From Panaeolus papilionaceus (taxonomy: Eukaryota > Basidiomycota > Agaricomycetes > Agaricales): a stretch of 64,000 nt of DNA. Positions 34,801 through 47,282 of the stretch are shown here, piece by piece. Each line of letters starts with the position of its first letter. Position 1 is the stretch's first letter. Location of the stretch: NCBI GenBank assembly GCA_015501605.1, contig JADNRZ010000013.1, forward strand, positions 372,001 to 436,000. The letters run 5' to 3'. A program made the position numbers and the translations under genes. The notes beneath the pieces are model-generated. The model was not told the DNA's origin, searched no databases, and was given only the letters and a program-made list of their open reading frames with translations.

Positions 34801-37800
34801 ATGGCGAAGGATATCCGTCAACGACCTCCACTGGATGGTTCAGTCACATTCCCCGAATGCGTTGACTTTCATAGCACTTACAACCCAAATGAACCTTTAT
34901 TCGTGTTCAACCACGACGACTCTCACGAACTAACCAAAGTAACCTTCTTAGAATTTGCCCGCGCATCTGATAGAGCAGCCCACTACATTAGACCAGAACG
35001 GGCAGGGCCAGAGAGAGAGGTTGTCGCTTTAATTGCCCTTTCTGATACCTTACTATATCATGCTGTATCGCTTGGAATCCTGAGAGCAGGCTATATTGTG
35101 CGTTTCTCTTTTTTTTCTATGGAGCTTCGCTGATTAATTTCTTGTTGGTAGCCTTATTATATCTCACCCAGAAATCCTCCCGCTGTCATTCTAAAACTCA
35201 TGCGTGATGTATGCTGCAGCAGACTGTTGACTACACGAGAAACGCTGCACTCAGTAGCCGAAATTGAAGCCAAGTTTTCCGAAAGCCAGCCAGGAAAACT
35301 ACTCACCATTTCCGAAATGCCACCTATCTATCAGATCTTTCCGAGACTTGGTCATGAAACCGCTGAAAACCTGTTTGTCCCGTATCCTAAGGCTCAAAAT
35401 CGACCTCAACTGGATGAAGTGATGCTCTATTTGCATTCATCCGGTAGTACAGGAATACCTCGTACCGTGCCTCAAACATTTGAGGCATTTGTGGACTGGG
35501 CGGCCTTTCGTGAGTGTTCCATGTCGTTGAGCAAAGTGAAAATGTAACGCTTCCCCATCGCGTAGCGTATATTCAGCAAGTCAGACAGCTAAAATCGCAC
35601 TGCACTCTTGGATTAATGGGATTACCTGCATTCCATGCCCTTGGAGTAGTTCTGCAATCACTTCTGCCAATGTATACATTGACCCCCATTGCATTGTACC
35701 CCCCGACTGCTACTAGTCCAACCGCTCTACCCGTCACTCCAACACCAGATAATATATTGGAACACATGCGTCGAACAAATACGAACGCTACGGTCGCTGT
35801 TCCTACGATTTTCCAAGTATGGGCTCAAGATCAAGCCGCACTGGATTATCTCGCCACCTTTGATTTCATTGTGAGTCAGTTTTAAGTGCATTTTTATAAT
35901 CAATTTCTATCGACGTCATATAACTTCAACGTGTTCTAAACGATAACCTAGATCACTGGAGGTGCCCCAATGCCCCCCAAGCTTGGAAGTTTCTTGATTG
36001 AGTCAGGAGTCCCTATCTGGGTGTTGTACGGAGGAACGGAATTTGGCACACCGACATATCTTTTCGACAAACCAGAGGGGGAAGACGGATGGGAGTATCT
36101 AAAATTCGATGAACGTATGAAAATTAAATGGGAACCCCAGGGTGATGGAACCTATGAATGTCAATTTTTGGTAGACTATCTCCCACAAGATGCACTTTAA
36201 GAGAATAGCTTAACGTACTTCACAGAGTTCTGACTGCCATCACCTCTCATTCGAGAACATGGGCGAAGAACGGGGATATGCAACCTCTGACCTATGGGTT
36301 CCCCATCCCACAGTACCCGATTATTGGAAGCTGTGAGTCCTCTCTCCGATATGTAAATTATCGTTGTAACTTCGTTTTACAGAGTGGGCAGGAAGGACGA
36401 CGTTATCACGCATGCCTCGGGCGAAAAGACAGTGCCTCTGCCCATGGAAAATATCATCTTCTCATCGCCCTAGTGAGTGCCCGCTTGTCAGGGTACTTGT
36501 CATAGATAAGTTGACCTGCTTCGGACCACAGCGTGAGCGGTGTAATCTACTTTGGAAGAGAAAAGGATCAACCTGGCGTGCTAATAGAGCTTAAACCGGA
36601 GTATTCGATCAGCCCATCGAATAAAGAACAGCTGATGAAGGCTCGGGATCTTCTTTGGTACAGACTATACATCTCTTCTAGCTGAACGATCTGATATTGT
36701 ACAACCAGGCCAACTATTGAGGAAGCCAACAAGATTGCCCCTTCGTTCAGCAAAATATTCAAGGAACTTATTATATTTGCCTCACCCTCAAGACCCTTGC
36801 CTCGAGCCGGAAAGGGTTCAGTGATGCGTAAGGCAGCCCTTGCCGCTTACAGCGAAGAAATAGAGGCTGTGTAGGTTTTTCGGTTTCTTCTGTTTTAACA
36901 TTGCTCATTCTCTGTATTAGATACACCGAGATAGAATCTGCTGTAGATATCAACTCTATTCGCCCACCAACCAGCTGGAGCCAACAAGATATCGCATCAT
37001 GGCTGATGCTTCAGATAGATGACGTTCTCGTTGAGAAGGCATGCAAAACGCCGTCGGATTTGATAGAGGCTGGAATTGACAGGTGGACAGTGTTTTGGTG
37101 TACTAATACTCCACATGTGCTCAACATTTACTCTGTAGCCTTGGTGTCACAATCCTGAGACGCCGCATTGCAGCAGCTCTCCAGGCGGACAACCTCCAGG
37201 ACGTCGCGAAGCATCTTCCTCATAATACGGTGTATCAGAATCCAAGTGTTGATGCCCTATCCGAATTCCTTGCTCGCATCGTTTCCGATCCTACTGATGT
37301 TGCAGCGACTGCCAATCGCGTCGATGGGGTAAAGTCCATGATCGAAATTTACAGCCAGAATTTGGACGTGCCTTGCGTAGTTGCTCACCCACCGCGTTCG
37401 GAACACATCAACATCTTGATCACAGGAACTACAGGAAGCCTGGGGGCATACTTTTTGGCGTATTCGTCTGCTGACTCAAAGATTGATCGTGTCTACACAC
37501 TCAACCGCCCCTCTAAAAGGCAAAGTTTGCTTGATCGACACCGCGCACGGTTCCAGGAAGCAGGCCTCAAGGGCGACTGCTTAGTGTCAGATAAAGTCAT
37601 CCATCTGGAAGGTGAAATGCACAAAAAATGGCTCGGGTTGCCTGAGGATGTTTACCAACAGGTGATCACCTATCGAGTTTTGTCCCAACACTCTATTTAT
37701 GCAATCCACACAGCTTGTTGGAAACGTTACGCACATTATCCATAACGCATGGACTGTCAACTTCAACCTCCCATTGGCTTCCTTTGAAACCAACGTTGCT

Positions 37801-38793
37801 GGCTCGCGTAACCTGATTGACCTTGGGAGGTCAGCGCAAACTTTGAATGGCCACTCGGTTAAATTCACTTTTACATCTTCTGTGTCGTCAATGTTTGGAT
37901 GGGACAAATCTGCTGGGCCATGTCCCGAAGAGGTTTCCGATAATGCAGAATGCTGTATAGGGATCGGATATGGAGAGAGCAAATACGTAGTTGATAGGGT
38001 GGGTAACATAATCTTTTTTGTTTCCCCATAATCTATGTCGCTGACTGACGCATCTGGACTGCTACAGATTCTTAAGCGCAGTGGGCTTCAGGGGACAACC
38101 GTAAGGTTAGGCCAAATTTCAGGCGGCGAGCCCATTGGAGCATGGTCTCCAAATGACTGGCTACCAATCCTTGTGAAATCTAGTGTTACCCTGAAGGGAC
38201 TTCCTTCCTTGCCTGGTGTATGTTTTGATCAAATATTTTGCACAATTGTGGATTCGCTGACGCTCAAACTTTTAGGTATGCTCTTGGGTGCCAATTCACT
38301 CTGTGACGGAAGCTGTATTAGGTATAACATTGGCACCTGAAGCATCTTCTGTCTACAATCTCGTACACCCTCAGCCCACAAGGTGGGATACCGTAATGAG
38401 GCATTTCAACGACACCCTTGTACAAGAGCGGGTCTTGGACAGTCCCCTCCCTTTCATCCCATATGACGAATGGATCTCGAGACTTCAAAAACAGGCTTCA
38501 AACGCAAACCCAGAGGTTATGGAACGACTGGTAGGCTACCAATATCTGTTTCTGCTCTTTCGATTTTAACCGCTGATTACAACTTTCACATCATACAGCC
38601 TGCGATAAAGCTGATTGATTTCTTCACTTCCATCCAACCGGGACAACCCACTGAAGAGGCCACTGGAGGACCCATGTTCTCCACCGAGAAAGTGCAAGCG
38701 GATTCCTCCGCAATAGCCGGTCTTCAACCCATTAAATTGGAAAACGTTGGAATGTGGTTAAGATATTGGAAGTCTGGTTGGACGTTGCTCTGA
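34801..38793 (+). CDS. NRPS-like carboxylic acid reductase (adenylation - carrier - thioester reductase)
   Basis: Fourteen exons join in phase: 34801-35097, 35152-35509, 35566-35870, 35952-36170, 36226-36332, 36383-36472, 36532-36657, 36709-36870, 36921-37082, 37139-37661, 37714-37998, 38068-38217, 38276-38530 and 38599-38793, giving 1077 aa, the usual length for this class. The adenylation domain has SSGSTGIPRTV (195-205), YGGTEFGTP, YATSDLW and GRKDD. A carrier domain follows, with the phosphopantetheine Ser609 in GIDSLGV. The reductase has a Rossmann GTTGSLG (705-711), TSSVSS and a catalytic YGESK (Tyr869, Lys873). Such enzymes activate a carboxylic acid with ATP, load it on the carrier and release it as an aldehyde or alcohol with NADPH; there is no condensation domain. 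Substrate unknown. The Ser609 codon is split by an intron. The DUF4246 oxygenase gene lies upstream on the same strand. Confidence 0.93.
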
Positions 38794-39010
38794 ACAAACG
38801 CTACTTGAAGATTGGGAAGTTCAACCCTTCCGATCTTGCCCTCGACATGCAAGAATCAAATGATTCGCCTTGATTTTCAACACTGTATAGCATGCTATGT
38901 ACAATATTGTAACATATTTGTATCTCAAATGCATAAATGAAGGAAAGATTCTTGAGGATTGCGGAAGTGACATAGTGGTCACGGTCCGACACTGAACATG
39001 GAAGAGAAGA

Positions 39011-40552
39011 TCAATCCCACCATGGTCCAATGCCCCTAAATTTGAGCCATGGAGGCTCCACCCAGTCTTGGCTCTCGATGTTTGTCCTCCCATCTTCCTC
39101 TCTCTTAATGCGGCAAAACTTCTGATCTTTCCAACTGACAAATCGAAGCTTAGGGAGGTGTTGTGCGTACTGGAGGGCAAGGTCAGCATAATCCACGTTG
39201 GGGTAATCATTCTCATTGAAGCATAGCGCCACCAGTTCTGTGTTCTCTTGCAAAGTAAAATGTTCAAACTAAAGAAAGACGTGAACATCAATTACTGTCT
39301 GTGCATGGACTTTACCACTTACCACTATTCCAACATCGAGGCCTTTGCATGGCAACCATAGTTCAGACAAGGATGGAAACTCTCCGAACGACACCTGCGC
39401 AGTATCGGCAGTCCGTGGATCGTCGAAGGGCAGTGTTTCAGCACAGATGCTGACATAGAGAACCTCTAGGGAAGGGGCTATCAGGTATTCAATAATGCTC
39501 CGGTAATTTGCCTCTGATATGGGGGTATGTATTATGAGCTCTTCGAGATCTGGATGAGGGATAGCAGTCTGAGGACAGTGGTCATGGTCAGTGAAGCTGA
39601 GAGCTGGCAATTGGCATACTTACCTCGACGTATCTTACAATGTCCATTGCATCCCAGCATTTCTTAGTACAGTCACAGCGAACAGCAAGTCGGGTGAGCG
39701 TTTTCATCGCCATGGGTGGCTCCTCGTCCTCATCGGCGTCCTCGTCATCTGAGTCTAGCTCTGGTTCGGCCTTTTGTCGCATTCGATGACATGAAAACGT
39801 TGAATAAGCCCCATTGTAGCCTGCGTTGTTTCATGAGCAAGGAAGGCCGTCAACGCAAAAAATCTGCATTGGTTTGACTTACCTCCAAATTTGCCTACGC
39901 CATTCCTCTCGTTCCTCCAATACTTTTCTCCGTCGCCACCTACAAACTCTACAACGCGCAAGTTAGGGGCGTCACGAGCAAAGCTTGTGTAGTCTCCATC
40001 GCAATGCCATAACTGTAGACATTCTAGATCTGGCAAAGTAATGCGAGCCTCGAAGTCTTTTCCCTGAGACTTACACCCTTCCAGACGCAAGCTAACGAGT
40101 GCAGGAAGCTTGTGCAATATTACGCCGACGTTCTGAGCTGAGGGATCATCCACGGCAACCCCAGAAAAGCTAATGCAGAGATGGGTGACATTGACAAATT
40201 TTGGCAGCTCCTCTTCGAGAATCTCAAAGAAGTCGTGACTGTAGTCTCCGGAGAATCCCCCCCAAACTTCGAGATCAAGGTATCGAGCCGCTTTCACCCT
40301 CTCCTCGCTGGAACAGTAGTCTACCAACTGCTGCTGATAAAGCTTGCATCTCTCTGTGTCGCCGTTACGGGAGTCAAGAAGAGCTGCGTTCCACCTCCAG
40401 TGTATCTCCCTCCAGAAAAGCTTCTGCGCAATCGACAAGATGGTATGGTTGCCCACCAGGCAGAGACTCCATAAGCTTGGATGGTGATCGACGAGATTCT
40501 CGAAGACTTCGTTCAACAATTCAGGTGACAGTCGAGTAAACAGAGTGGCCAT
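39011..40552 (-). CDS. F-box / leucine-rich-repeat-like protein
   Basis: Four exons: 40552-39883, 39820-39624, 39568 to about 39323, and about 39271-39011, giving roughly 457 aa. The N-terminus FTRLSPELLNEVFENLVDHHPSLWSLCLV is an F-box-like motif, followed by irregular LRR-type segments (for example KLPALVSLRLEGC, LPDLECLQLWHC, HPDLEELIIHT). An acidic insert (SDDEDADEDEEP) sits near residue 240. Proteins of this kind select targets for SCF ubiquitin ligases; the target is unknown. The gene ends 218 bp from, and converges on, the NRPS-like gene. One exon border near 39323 may be off by one base. Confidence 0.75.
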
Positions 40553-41719
40553 TTTGGGTCACTTCGCGTCGTCCGTTATTGCCTGGGATAGCAATAAGAT
40601 CAAGATGATGAGGAGGGTGAAAGAAACACTCAAATCCAAATCAGGAGCAACTTGAAGCTCTACAACATCCGCCACCCACGCATGGGCCTTTGCACTTCTT
40701 TACGAACTGATACATCATCGGAACCGCATGCTGTCACACCGGCGGTCGCTTGGACGCTTGGCTGAGGCAGTAGGTAATTCGAATTTGCAACGAATTGAGC
40801 GTTGAAGAATCAAAATTGAGCGTTTGTTCTGATTTTGACGTGATTCGTATGAACTATGTAGTATGTACGCGTTCGACTCCGATGGATATGAATTCTCTGT
40901 CAGTAAGTGTAATTAGCGCTCTCTTTGTTTAGCAGTTTTTAGGTAGATATTGGGTATCTCAGCCGATGTGTCGATTATTATAGAGGTTAAGCGCTCAGTG
41001 TCAGTGGCACCCACTCTGAGTCTAAGTAACTTGAGCGCCGCTTCCGAATGACAAAGGTAAAAAAAGGCGGCAACCTCTCTGATCGCTGGCCATACGACGG
41101 AAACAAGAGCAAGAAATAGGAGTTGGCGACAGTGTCATTAATTTATCCTCTTCGTATAATTGGCTTGAAACTGGAGCGTAAATCTTGTATGCATATAGAA
41201 AACGCGGCTTTCAGACGCTGAGCGTTGCTTTCCAGTTTCGACTTCTTTTGTATTCTATGTAAACGCACCAGAGTACACCTTTTTTTTACATGCTTTCCCC
41301 TTGACGTGAAGGCGTGTGTTTCAATAAAGAGTCGAGTAATGGCACATGCTAGGCGATGGCGATTATCCTAGGTGCTTGGATGCCGTCTTCTGCACTCCCG
41401 AAACCAGTGTTTGCGGCTTTGCCTGGCAGCGACTGATAGTATCAAATTCGGGATGAACACAACCATAGAGGTAAAATGTATTTCAATAGTCTAAAGGACT
41501 TGGTTGGTGCTCATTTGTGATACAAAATAAACAACCCAGTCAGTAATATTGAGGAAGAGAGTAAAGCAGGAGGCTTGAACCCAAGTCATACTCACAAAGT
41601 ATGCTTAGTCAGCACATCAGCGCAGTCCGAAATAGCAGGGGTGTCATCATCACCACCCTTTAAGTTACGATTGCCCTCTTACACCTTCATACCCACCATT
41701 ACATTTTTATCCTTCAATC
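40553..41719. other. intergenic region upstream of vps27
   Basis: No gene seen in 1.2 kb. At about 41572-41632 the minus strand has tRNA-like features, ending some 85 bp before the vps27 ATG (see findings). Confidence 0.4.
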
Positions 41720-44201
41720 ATGTCCGGTATCGCTTCTTGGATATGGGGAACATCTCAGCTTGACGATGCAGTAGGTGCGTAGGATGGGCATAATATGTAT
41801 TCACCGAGAGTAACACGTCTACTTGGACAGACAAGGCAACTTCAGAGCTGCTGCCTGCTGGTAGTGAAGATATCGCTTTAAACCTCGAGATTTGTGACCA
41901 GATTCGGTCAAAGTCTGTACCGGTAAAGGATGCTATGAAGGCTCTGAAACGACGCCTGAATCACAAGAATCCGAATGTACAACTGCTTGCTTTGGGGGTG
42001 AGCAAATATGTCGATGATTGATACCCGCTGGTCAGTGCTGAGTCATGGTTAGCTCACAGATATCTGCGTCAAGAATGGCGGAGATGCATTCCTGGTAGAA
42101 ATTGCTTCGCGAGAGTTCCTGGATAACCTTGTGTCGATCCTCAAGATGCCGGCTTTGAACCATGACGTGAAGACGACTATTCTCCGCCTGATTCAGAATT
42201 GGAGCATCGCATTTGAAGGGAAACCTACGCTGAGTTACACAGGGCAGGTATACAAGACCCTCTTGAATGAAGGTATGTTTCTGTCATATATCTGCCTGAT
42301 GATGTCTGAGTTGACATTCATCAGGTTACAAGTTCCCGCCTAAAGACCTGGCCGTCGCCAACTCAGCGATGGTCGACACTCAGACGGCTCCTGAATGGAT
42401 TGACTCTGACGTTTGTTTGAGATGTAGAACCGCCTTTTCCTTCACAAATCGCAAGCACCATTGCAGAAACTGTGGACAAGTCTTCGATCAAGCATGTTCT
42501 TCAAAGACAATGGCGCTGCCACATTATGGGATTACGCAGGAGGTCAGAGTTTGCGACGGGTGCCATAACAAGCTATTGAAGAAAGCAGAGAGAGCGTGAG
42601 TCAACAATACGCTGCTCGACCCATTTAACCTTCCTTACCCTTTTACTTCTGCAGCGACAAGCCTGATAAACCACACAAGCGTTCTTCTAGCACTAGTCAC
42701 CGGCACCGAAGCGCCCGCGAACTTGCCGATGAAGAGTTGCAGAGAGCTATCCAGCTTTCACTGGAGGAAGCAAATGGTCGATCTGGCTATGTCTCATCAC
42801 AACCTGCAAAGCAATGGGGATATTCTGAGCCACCTCTGGTCGACCGCAGCACATATCCTGACAGAAAGAAGATATCAACTATTGACGAGGAAGAAGATCC
42901 AGATCTCAAAGCTGCGATTGAAGCGAGTTTGCGGGAAGCAAACGCCCCGAAACCCAGTGCTCCTGTGGTTGAGACTCCTCGCTCAGAGGAATCCCCATAT
43001 CCTTATGGTTATGCTCAAGCGCCACCCCGAACGTCCTCTATCCCCGCTCTGCCTAAGATTCCTACATACGACCTTGATCCAATGGAAGCCGATGCCATAT
43101 TGACGTTCAATCAAACCGTTGAACAGGTCCAGGCGCAAGGAGGACGGGATTTGTCAAGATACCCCGCAGTGACGGAGCTGTATGACAAGGCCAATGGTTT
43201 AAGACCAAAGCTGGCGATGAGCCTCGATGATGCAGGCAGGAAAGAACGTGAGTAAAGCTCTAACATTCCAAGTTTGATATGTACTGAGCGGGGGTGTCTA
43301 TTTAGAGATGCTCACAGAGATGCACGACCAGCTGTCTCAAGCTGTGAAATTATATGATCAGATCCTTTCTCAGCAAGTTGCTCAGCCACGGTGGAGATCT
43401 AGCGCAGCAGCTGCACCTTCTACTCCTTCGTATCAGCAACAATATGCGCCTCCACAGACAGCAGCGCCTGCGACCGGGTATCAGCAATGGACACCTCCTG
43501 TCCAAACACCTGCTCCTTATTCAGCTCCAGTTGAGGCTCATCGTGAGCCAGCATCACCACATATGGCTTACTCTTCCCCACCTCCCGATGTTCAATATGG
43601 ACTCGCATCAAGACCACAAACACAAGCACCTCAATGGCAAAGCCAACCCTCTCAGCCCGTGTATCAGCCACCTGCAACTCAACATCTAGCTACCCCTCCC
43701 GTTTCTATGCAGCCATCAATACATATACAACCCCAGTACCAACAGTTTGCTGCTTATAATCCAGCTGCATCAGCGCCCGCTTTGGTCTCACCACCTATTT
43801 CGGCTCCTCCATCTATTCCTCAAAGTCCACAGGCCTCCCACGTCATTCCACCTGCCACCCCTTCACTAACCCGTCATAACACAGTTGCCTATGCTGCTCC
43901 ACCGGCTCATAACCTTGCGAGAAGCAACACAGTCGCTTCGTCATCAATGCAAAGGCAGCCACAGGCACCTCAGTTCCAAGCACCACCCCCACCGCCTGCC
44001 CAATATCAACCTCAACCAGCTACTTCACAACCCCAGTACCAACAACAGCAGCCATCTTACACCACTGTCAGCGCTCCTCCTGCTCCCACTTCACTGCCTC
44101 AATTCCCTTCCGTTCCGACCGAGGTTCCTCAGCCTGCTTATAGTCTATATGGGTTTGAACATAAAGAAGAGAGGAAGGAGGCGATGTTAATTGATTTGTG
44201 A
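41720..44201 (+). CDS. vps27: ESCRT-0 subunit Vps27 (VHS-FYVE-UIM protein)
   Basis: Six exons join in phase: 41720-41774, 41831-41997, 42053-42272, 42325-42595, 42655-43247 and 43306-44201, giving 733 aa. The VHS domain covers about residues 8-147. The FYVE zinc finger at about 172-232 has the PI3P-binding RKHHCRNCG and its Cys pairs. Two ubiquitin-interacting motifs follow ([14 protein letters not shown] near 264-277, [15 protein letters not shown] near 319-333). A helical segment before and after the last intron should bind the Hse1 partner. The C-terminal 280 residues are a Pro/Gln-rich tail ending MLIDL, a clathrin-box-like motif. The protein sorts ubiquitinated membrane cargo into multivesicular bodies on endosomes. 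Domain order and length are as in other fungi. Confidence 0.95.
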
Positions 44202-44634
44202 TTAGGACTGGATTGGTGCTGCGTTTGAGACTTTCATGTTTTTAGTTATTTTTTAGTTGCCTAAGTATGTTGATAGCTATACTTTTATATGCATGAGACG
44301 AGGTTGTTTAACTATGACTTATGAAATATAATTTACGCGTTATTTGTGAAAGAAACATTGTGTTGGCAGTCACCAGTGAAGTATGGTCTCCATTGGTGAC
44401 CTTCAGGGAAAGTCCCATACTCCTCAGTGCTCAGACTCGGGCCTTAGAAGTAGAATAGCAAAAAAAACCCTGGATTATCCGAAACCAAAAATAGAACAAC
44501 CAAAGACAACCAAGCGAGAGTACGATTTATATAGTACAAGTAAATATGTGAACGGTAAATTGCTTGTTAGTAATACACAATCCAATAGCGTACCAAGTCG
44601 TGAGCATTTATGAATCAAGAACATCAGACGAGGT
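44202..44634. other. 3' intergenic region between convergent genes
   Basis: It separates the ends of vps27 and proline dehydrogenase. A 76-codon plus-strand frame at 44383-44613 looks like chance. No further feature seen. Confidence 0.4.
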
Positions 44635-47006
44635 TCAACCGAAAATACGTCTCCAAATCTCTCGTGCTGCGCGTCTACGCTCGTGCACGGCAGCGCCTCC
44701 TCCTAGGACAGATTTGTTCTCAATCGCGCGGCGGCTTAGGTAGGGCATGACCTGTTGATAGAAGCAATCGATAAGTCACTGTTTGGAGGTGTGGTGAATG
44801 TATATGATCCGTACCTCTGATAGAGCACCATATGGGACGTATCTAGGCAGAATAGTCATCAATACAAGTCAGAGATATGGTGATATACCTTCGATAACCT
44901 GGACTCACTTGACCACAAATGGTATAGAAGCTGTTGTCCGACCTACGACCCAATCAGTGAGGTCATCGCTCATGCCTGCGATTGCATAATTAGAATCGGA
45001 GAAATGGGACTGTGTAATGAACGACCAACCATATAGTTGACCGATAGCAACTCGCTCGACAGTCTCGTCATTGAGCTTGATAACGGGGACTTGCGTCGCT
45101 GGATCAGATGTTGTGCTCGATGTGGGGGTATCCGAGGCTCGCGTGGCGAGACCATTGGCCAGCAAGCCTTTCAAAATGACGGAACAGCTCTCCCAGTTGT
45201 GAGTGCCAAACAGCACACCAATTGAGGGCGTGTTTTCCTTGTTTGAAGAAGTGAAGTTGTTGATTACTGGAACGGGGAGAGCGCGACTGGGCCAAAGCCA
45301 TCCGAACCATCCACGCGAGCTCGTGGGCTTCTCATTCTCAGTTATCGACTGAGCCTCCACCTTCCCATTACACCTAACCACGTCATCTCTGACTGCTTTA
45401 ATGAGCATCATCGCACACCTATTATACGCCTCGTCGGTGTCTCTCTTTTCTCTCCACACCGGAGGCTCGGTATCAGGAGATATCGACAAGGAGGGTCGGG
45501 GTCCAGCAGAGTCAAGTTCGAGGTGCTTCGATACTCCGTATTCGTTGTCATAGGCAATTGCAGCATCGTGTGCAGAGATTTCGTGGGGGTGATAGGCGCC
45601 GCGCACGAGCTTGACGCCGAGGGAGTAGTTGTGCTTCTTGGCGTCGGCAATCGCCAAGTTGAGTTGAATAGGGGTTCTGGGGAAATGTTTCCTTTGAGTC
45701 GATATCAAGAAGGGGACGATGAAGGGGACATACCGTCGAAGATAGGCTTGGAATGTACCATAAATAAGCGGTTGTACGTCTTTATTAGTTCTATTGGAAG
45801 CGAGGGAGTTGAAGTTGCGCATGAGGGAAAGCGTCAGCGCGTCTATGGCGGGTTGATACCAGCTAGGCAAACGTCATCGTATTAGTTGAAATAGGAAAAT
45901 GCGGGGTGCTGGGGTACACAGAAAGAATCAATCGCACCTGTATTCAGCATCTATAATAACCTTAACACCTTTCTCTTGAGCACGTTGGCATATTCTAGTT
46001 AAATCAGCATATAATTCTCTTAAATCCTGCGTTTGTTCGGGAGTCAATTTAGATGGATGAGATAGAGGGTCCAAAACGCTCTCCATGTCTTCGGTTCTAG
46101 CAGACCCAGGGAAGGGGACTTTATTGTCAATAGATAATGTTCCGGGTTCTCTTCGTGATGCGACTATTTGTGAGGACCAAGCAATAAGGGTGTCCGCATT
46201 CGGGAGTAAGGCGGTCATCTTCACAGCAACCCAGGTGCGACCTCCTCTTGCCTTGGAAGCATGACCAACTTGTTGTTGTTCAAAATCGGCAGCTACCTCA
46301 ATGCAGCGAATCATCTCATCGACGATGCGTTTGTGTGCGCCGTCTGTATGAGAAGAAAGCAAAGAAGTAACTGGTGAGCTGGTGGTGGCCTCATCGGTAG
46401 AAGGAGAATGAGAGGCAGTACCGCTGGTGCCGGTCGCCTCGTTCTCGTCGACTTCTACAGAGTAGGCAAAGAGGACGCCTCGGTTCGTTTCCCGGAGATT
46501 TTTCAGCAAGGGAAGACATTCGGCAGCTGTGTCGGATCCGACGAACTTTGGTGAATGAGCGGTGTTAGTGGCAAGGATGTCAACGGAGAGATAAGGAGGG
46601 AACATACCTGTTCAAAGAAAGTTATTCTGACAAATGCTTCTGTGATTTGTCGAATGCCTGGAATAGAAAATAAAACTGAGAGTATTCCAGGAGAGGAATC
46701 TACAAGTGCAGGGATAGAGCACATGGTGTAGACAGCATAGCTCCGAACCAACTCCCGAAGTGACGCGGTGCTATGAGCGTCCTCTGTCTTGGGCTCGTAT
46801 GCATTGCTGTCCATGTACAGCGCCGTACCAGTTAATAATGCGGTGGTGCCTACGAGTGCCGTCGTCGCCAGCTTCCAGCTTCGACCTCCATGTTCCCGAG
46901 ACGATGCATGATTCAAGTTAAGCCTCGGACGAGTCGTATGAATATAACGTGTTGTGTGGGTGCTTCTTAGCAACGTTGAAGGACGAAGGTATGCTCTTCG
47001 GAGCAT
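44635..47006 (-). CDS. PUT1: mitochondrial proline dehydrogenase (proline oxidase)
   Basis: Six exons join in phase: 47006-46608, 46545-45938, 45862-45734, 45676-44909, 44842-44815 and 44751-44635, giving 682 aa. The start MLRRAYLRPSTLLRS is rich in Arg/Ser, as in a mitochondrial presequence, and a hydrophobic segment lies near residues 47-60; the upstream Met at 47048 is possible but less suitable. The FAD-dependent TIM barrel shows VIIDAEYSWYQPAID, YGTFQAYLRR, LGVKLVRGAYHP, LFGTHN, YVPYGAL and PYLSRRAIEN. It oxidises proline to pyrroline-5-carboxylate, feeding electrons to the respiratory chain. The barrel holds Ser/Thr-rich inserts, as in other basidiomycetes. It diverges from the INO80-C gene across 277 bp. 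Confidence 0.93.
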
Positions 47007-47060
47007 GAGAGTAAGGTAGGAATTGTGGTTGAAGGTATAGACGAACAAGGAGTAGATGGT

Positions 47061-47068
47061 ATTTATAT
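47061..47068 (-). promoter_or_regulatory. TATA box of proline dehydrogenase
   Basis: Read on the minus strand it is ATATAAAT, 55-62 bp upstream of the chosen start at 47006. Its position supports that start rather than the Met at 47048. Confidence 0.45.
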
Positions 47069-47282
47069 GTCGAGAACGGATCTTGTATAGTACCAGACCC
47101 TGTTGACCTCTTACGTCGTTGGCGTCGAATGCCGTACAACGAGAGATAAGATTAGATTTATAGCATCACGTGGCTTAAGCTTCTGATAACGGCCGACCCG
47201 CCGTCGAGCATTCCATCAACTCAACAATACACCACGTTGAGCAGAACCTTTACTCTGCACAATTTATGTCCCTCTAGGCAAA

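Noticed and set aside
38794..38875. Extension of the NRPS-like protein by an open frame after the stop at 38793
   Set aside because: The frame with the reductase ending MWLRYWKSGWTLL stops at 38793, as expected for the family; the downstream frame is reached only by a frameshift with no splice sites.
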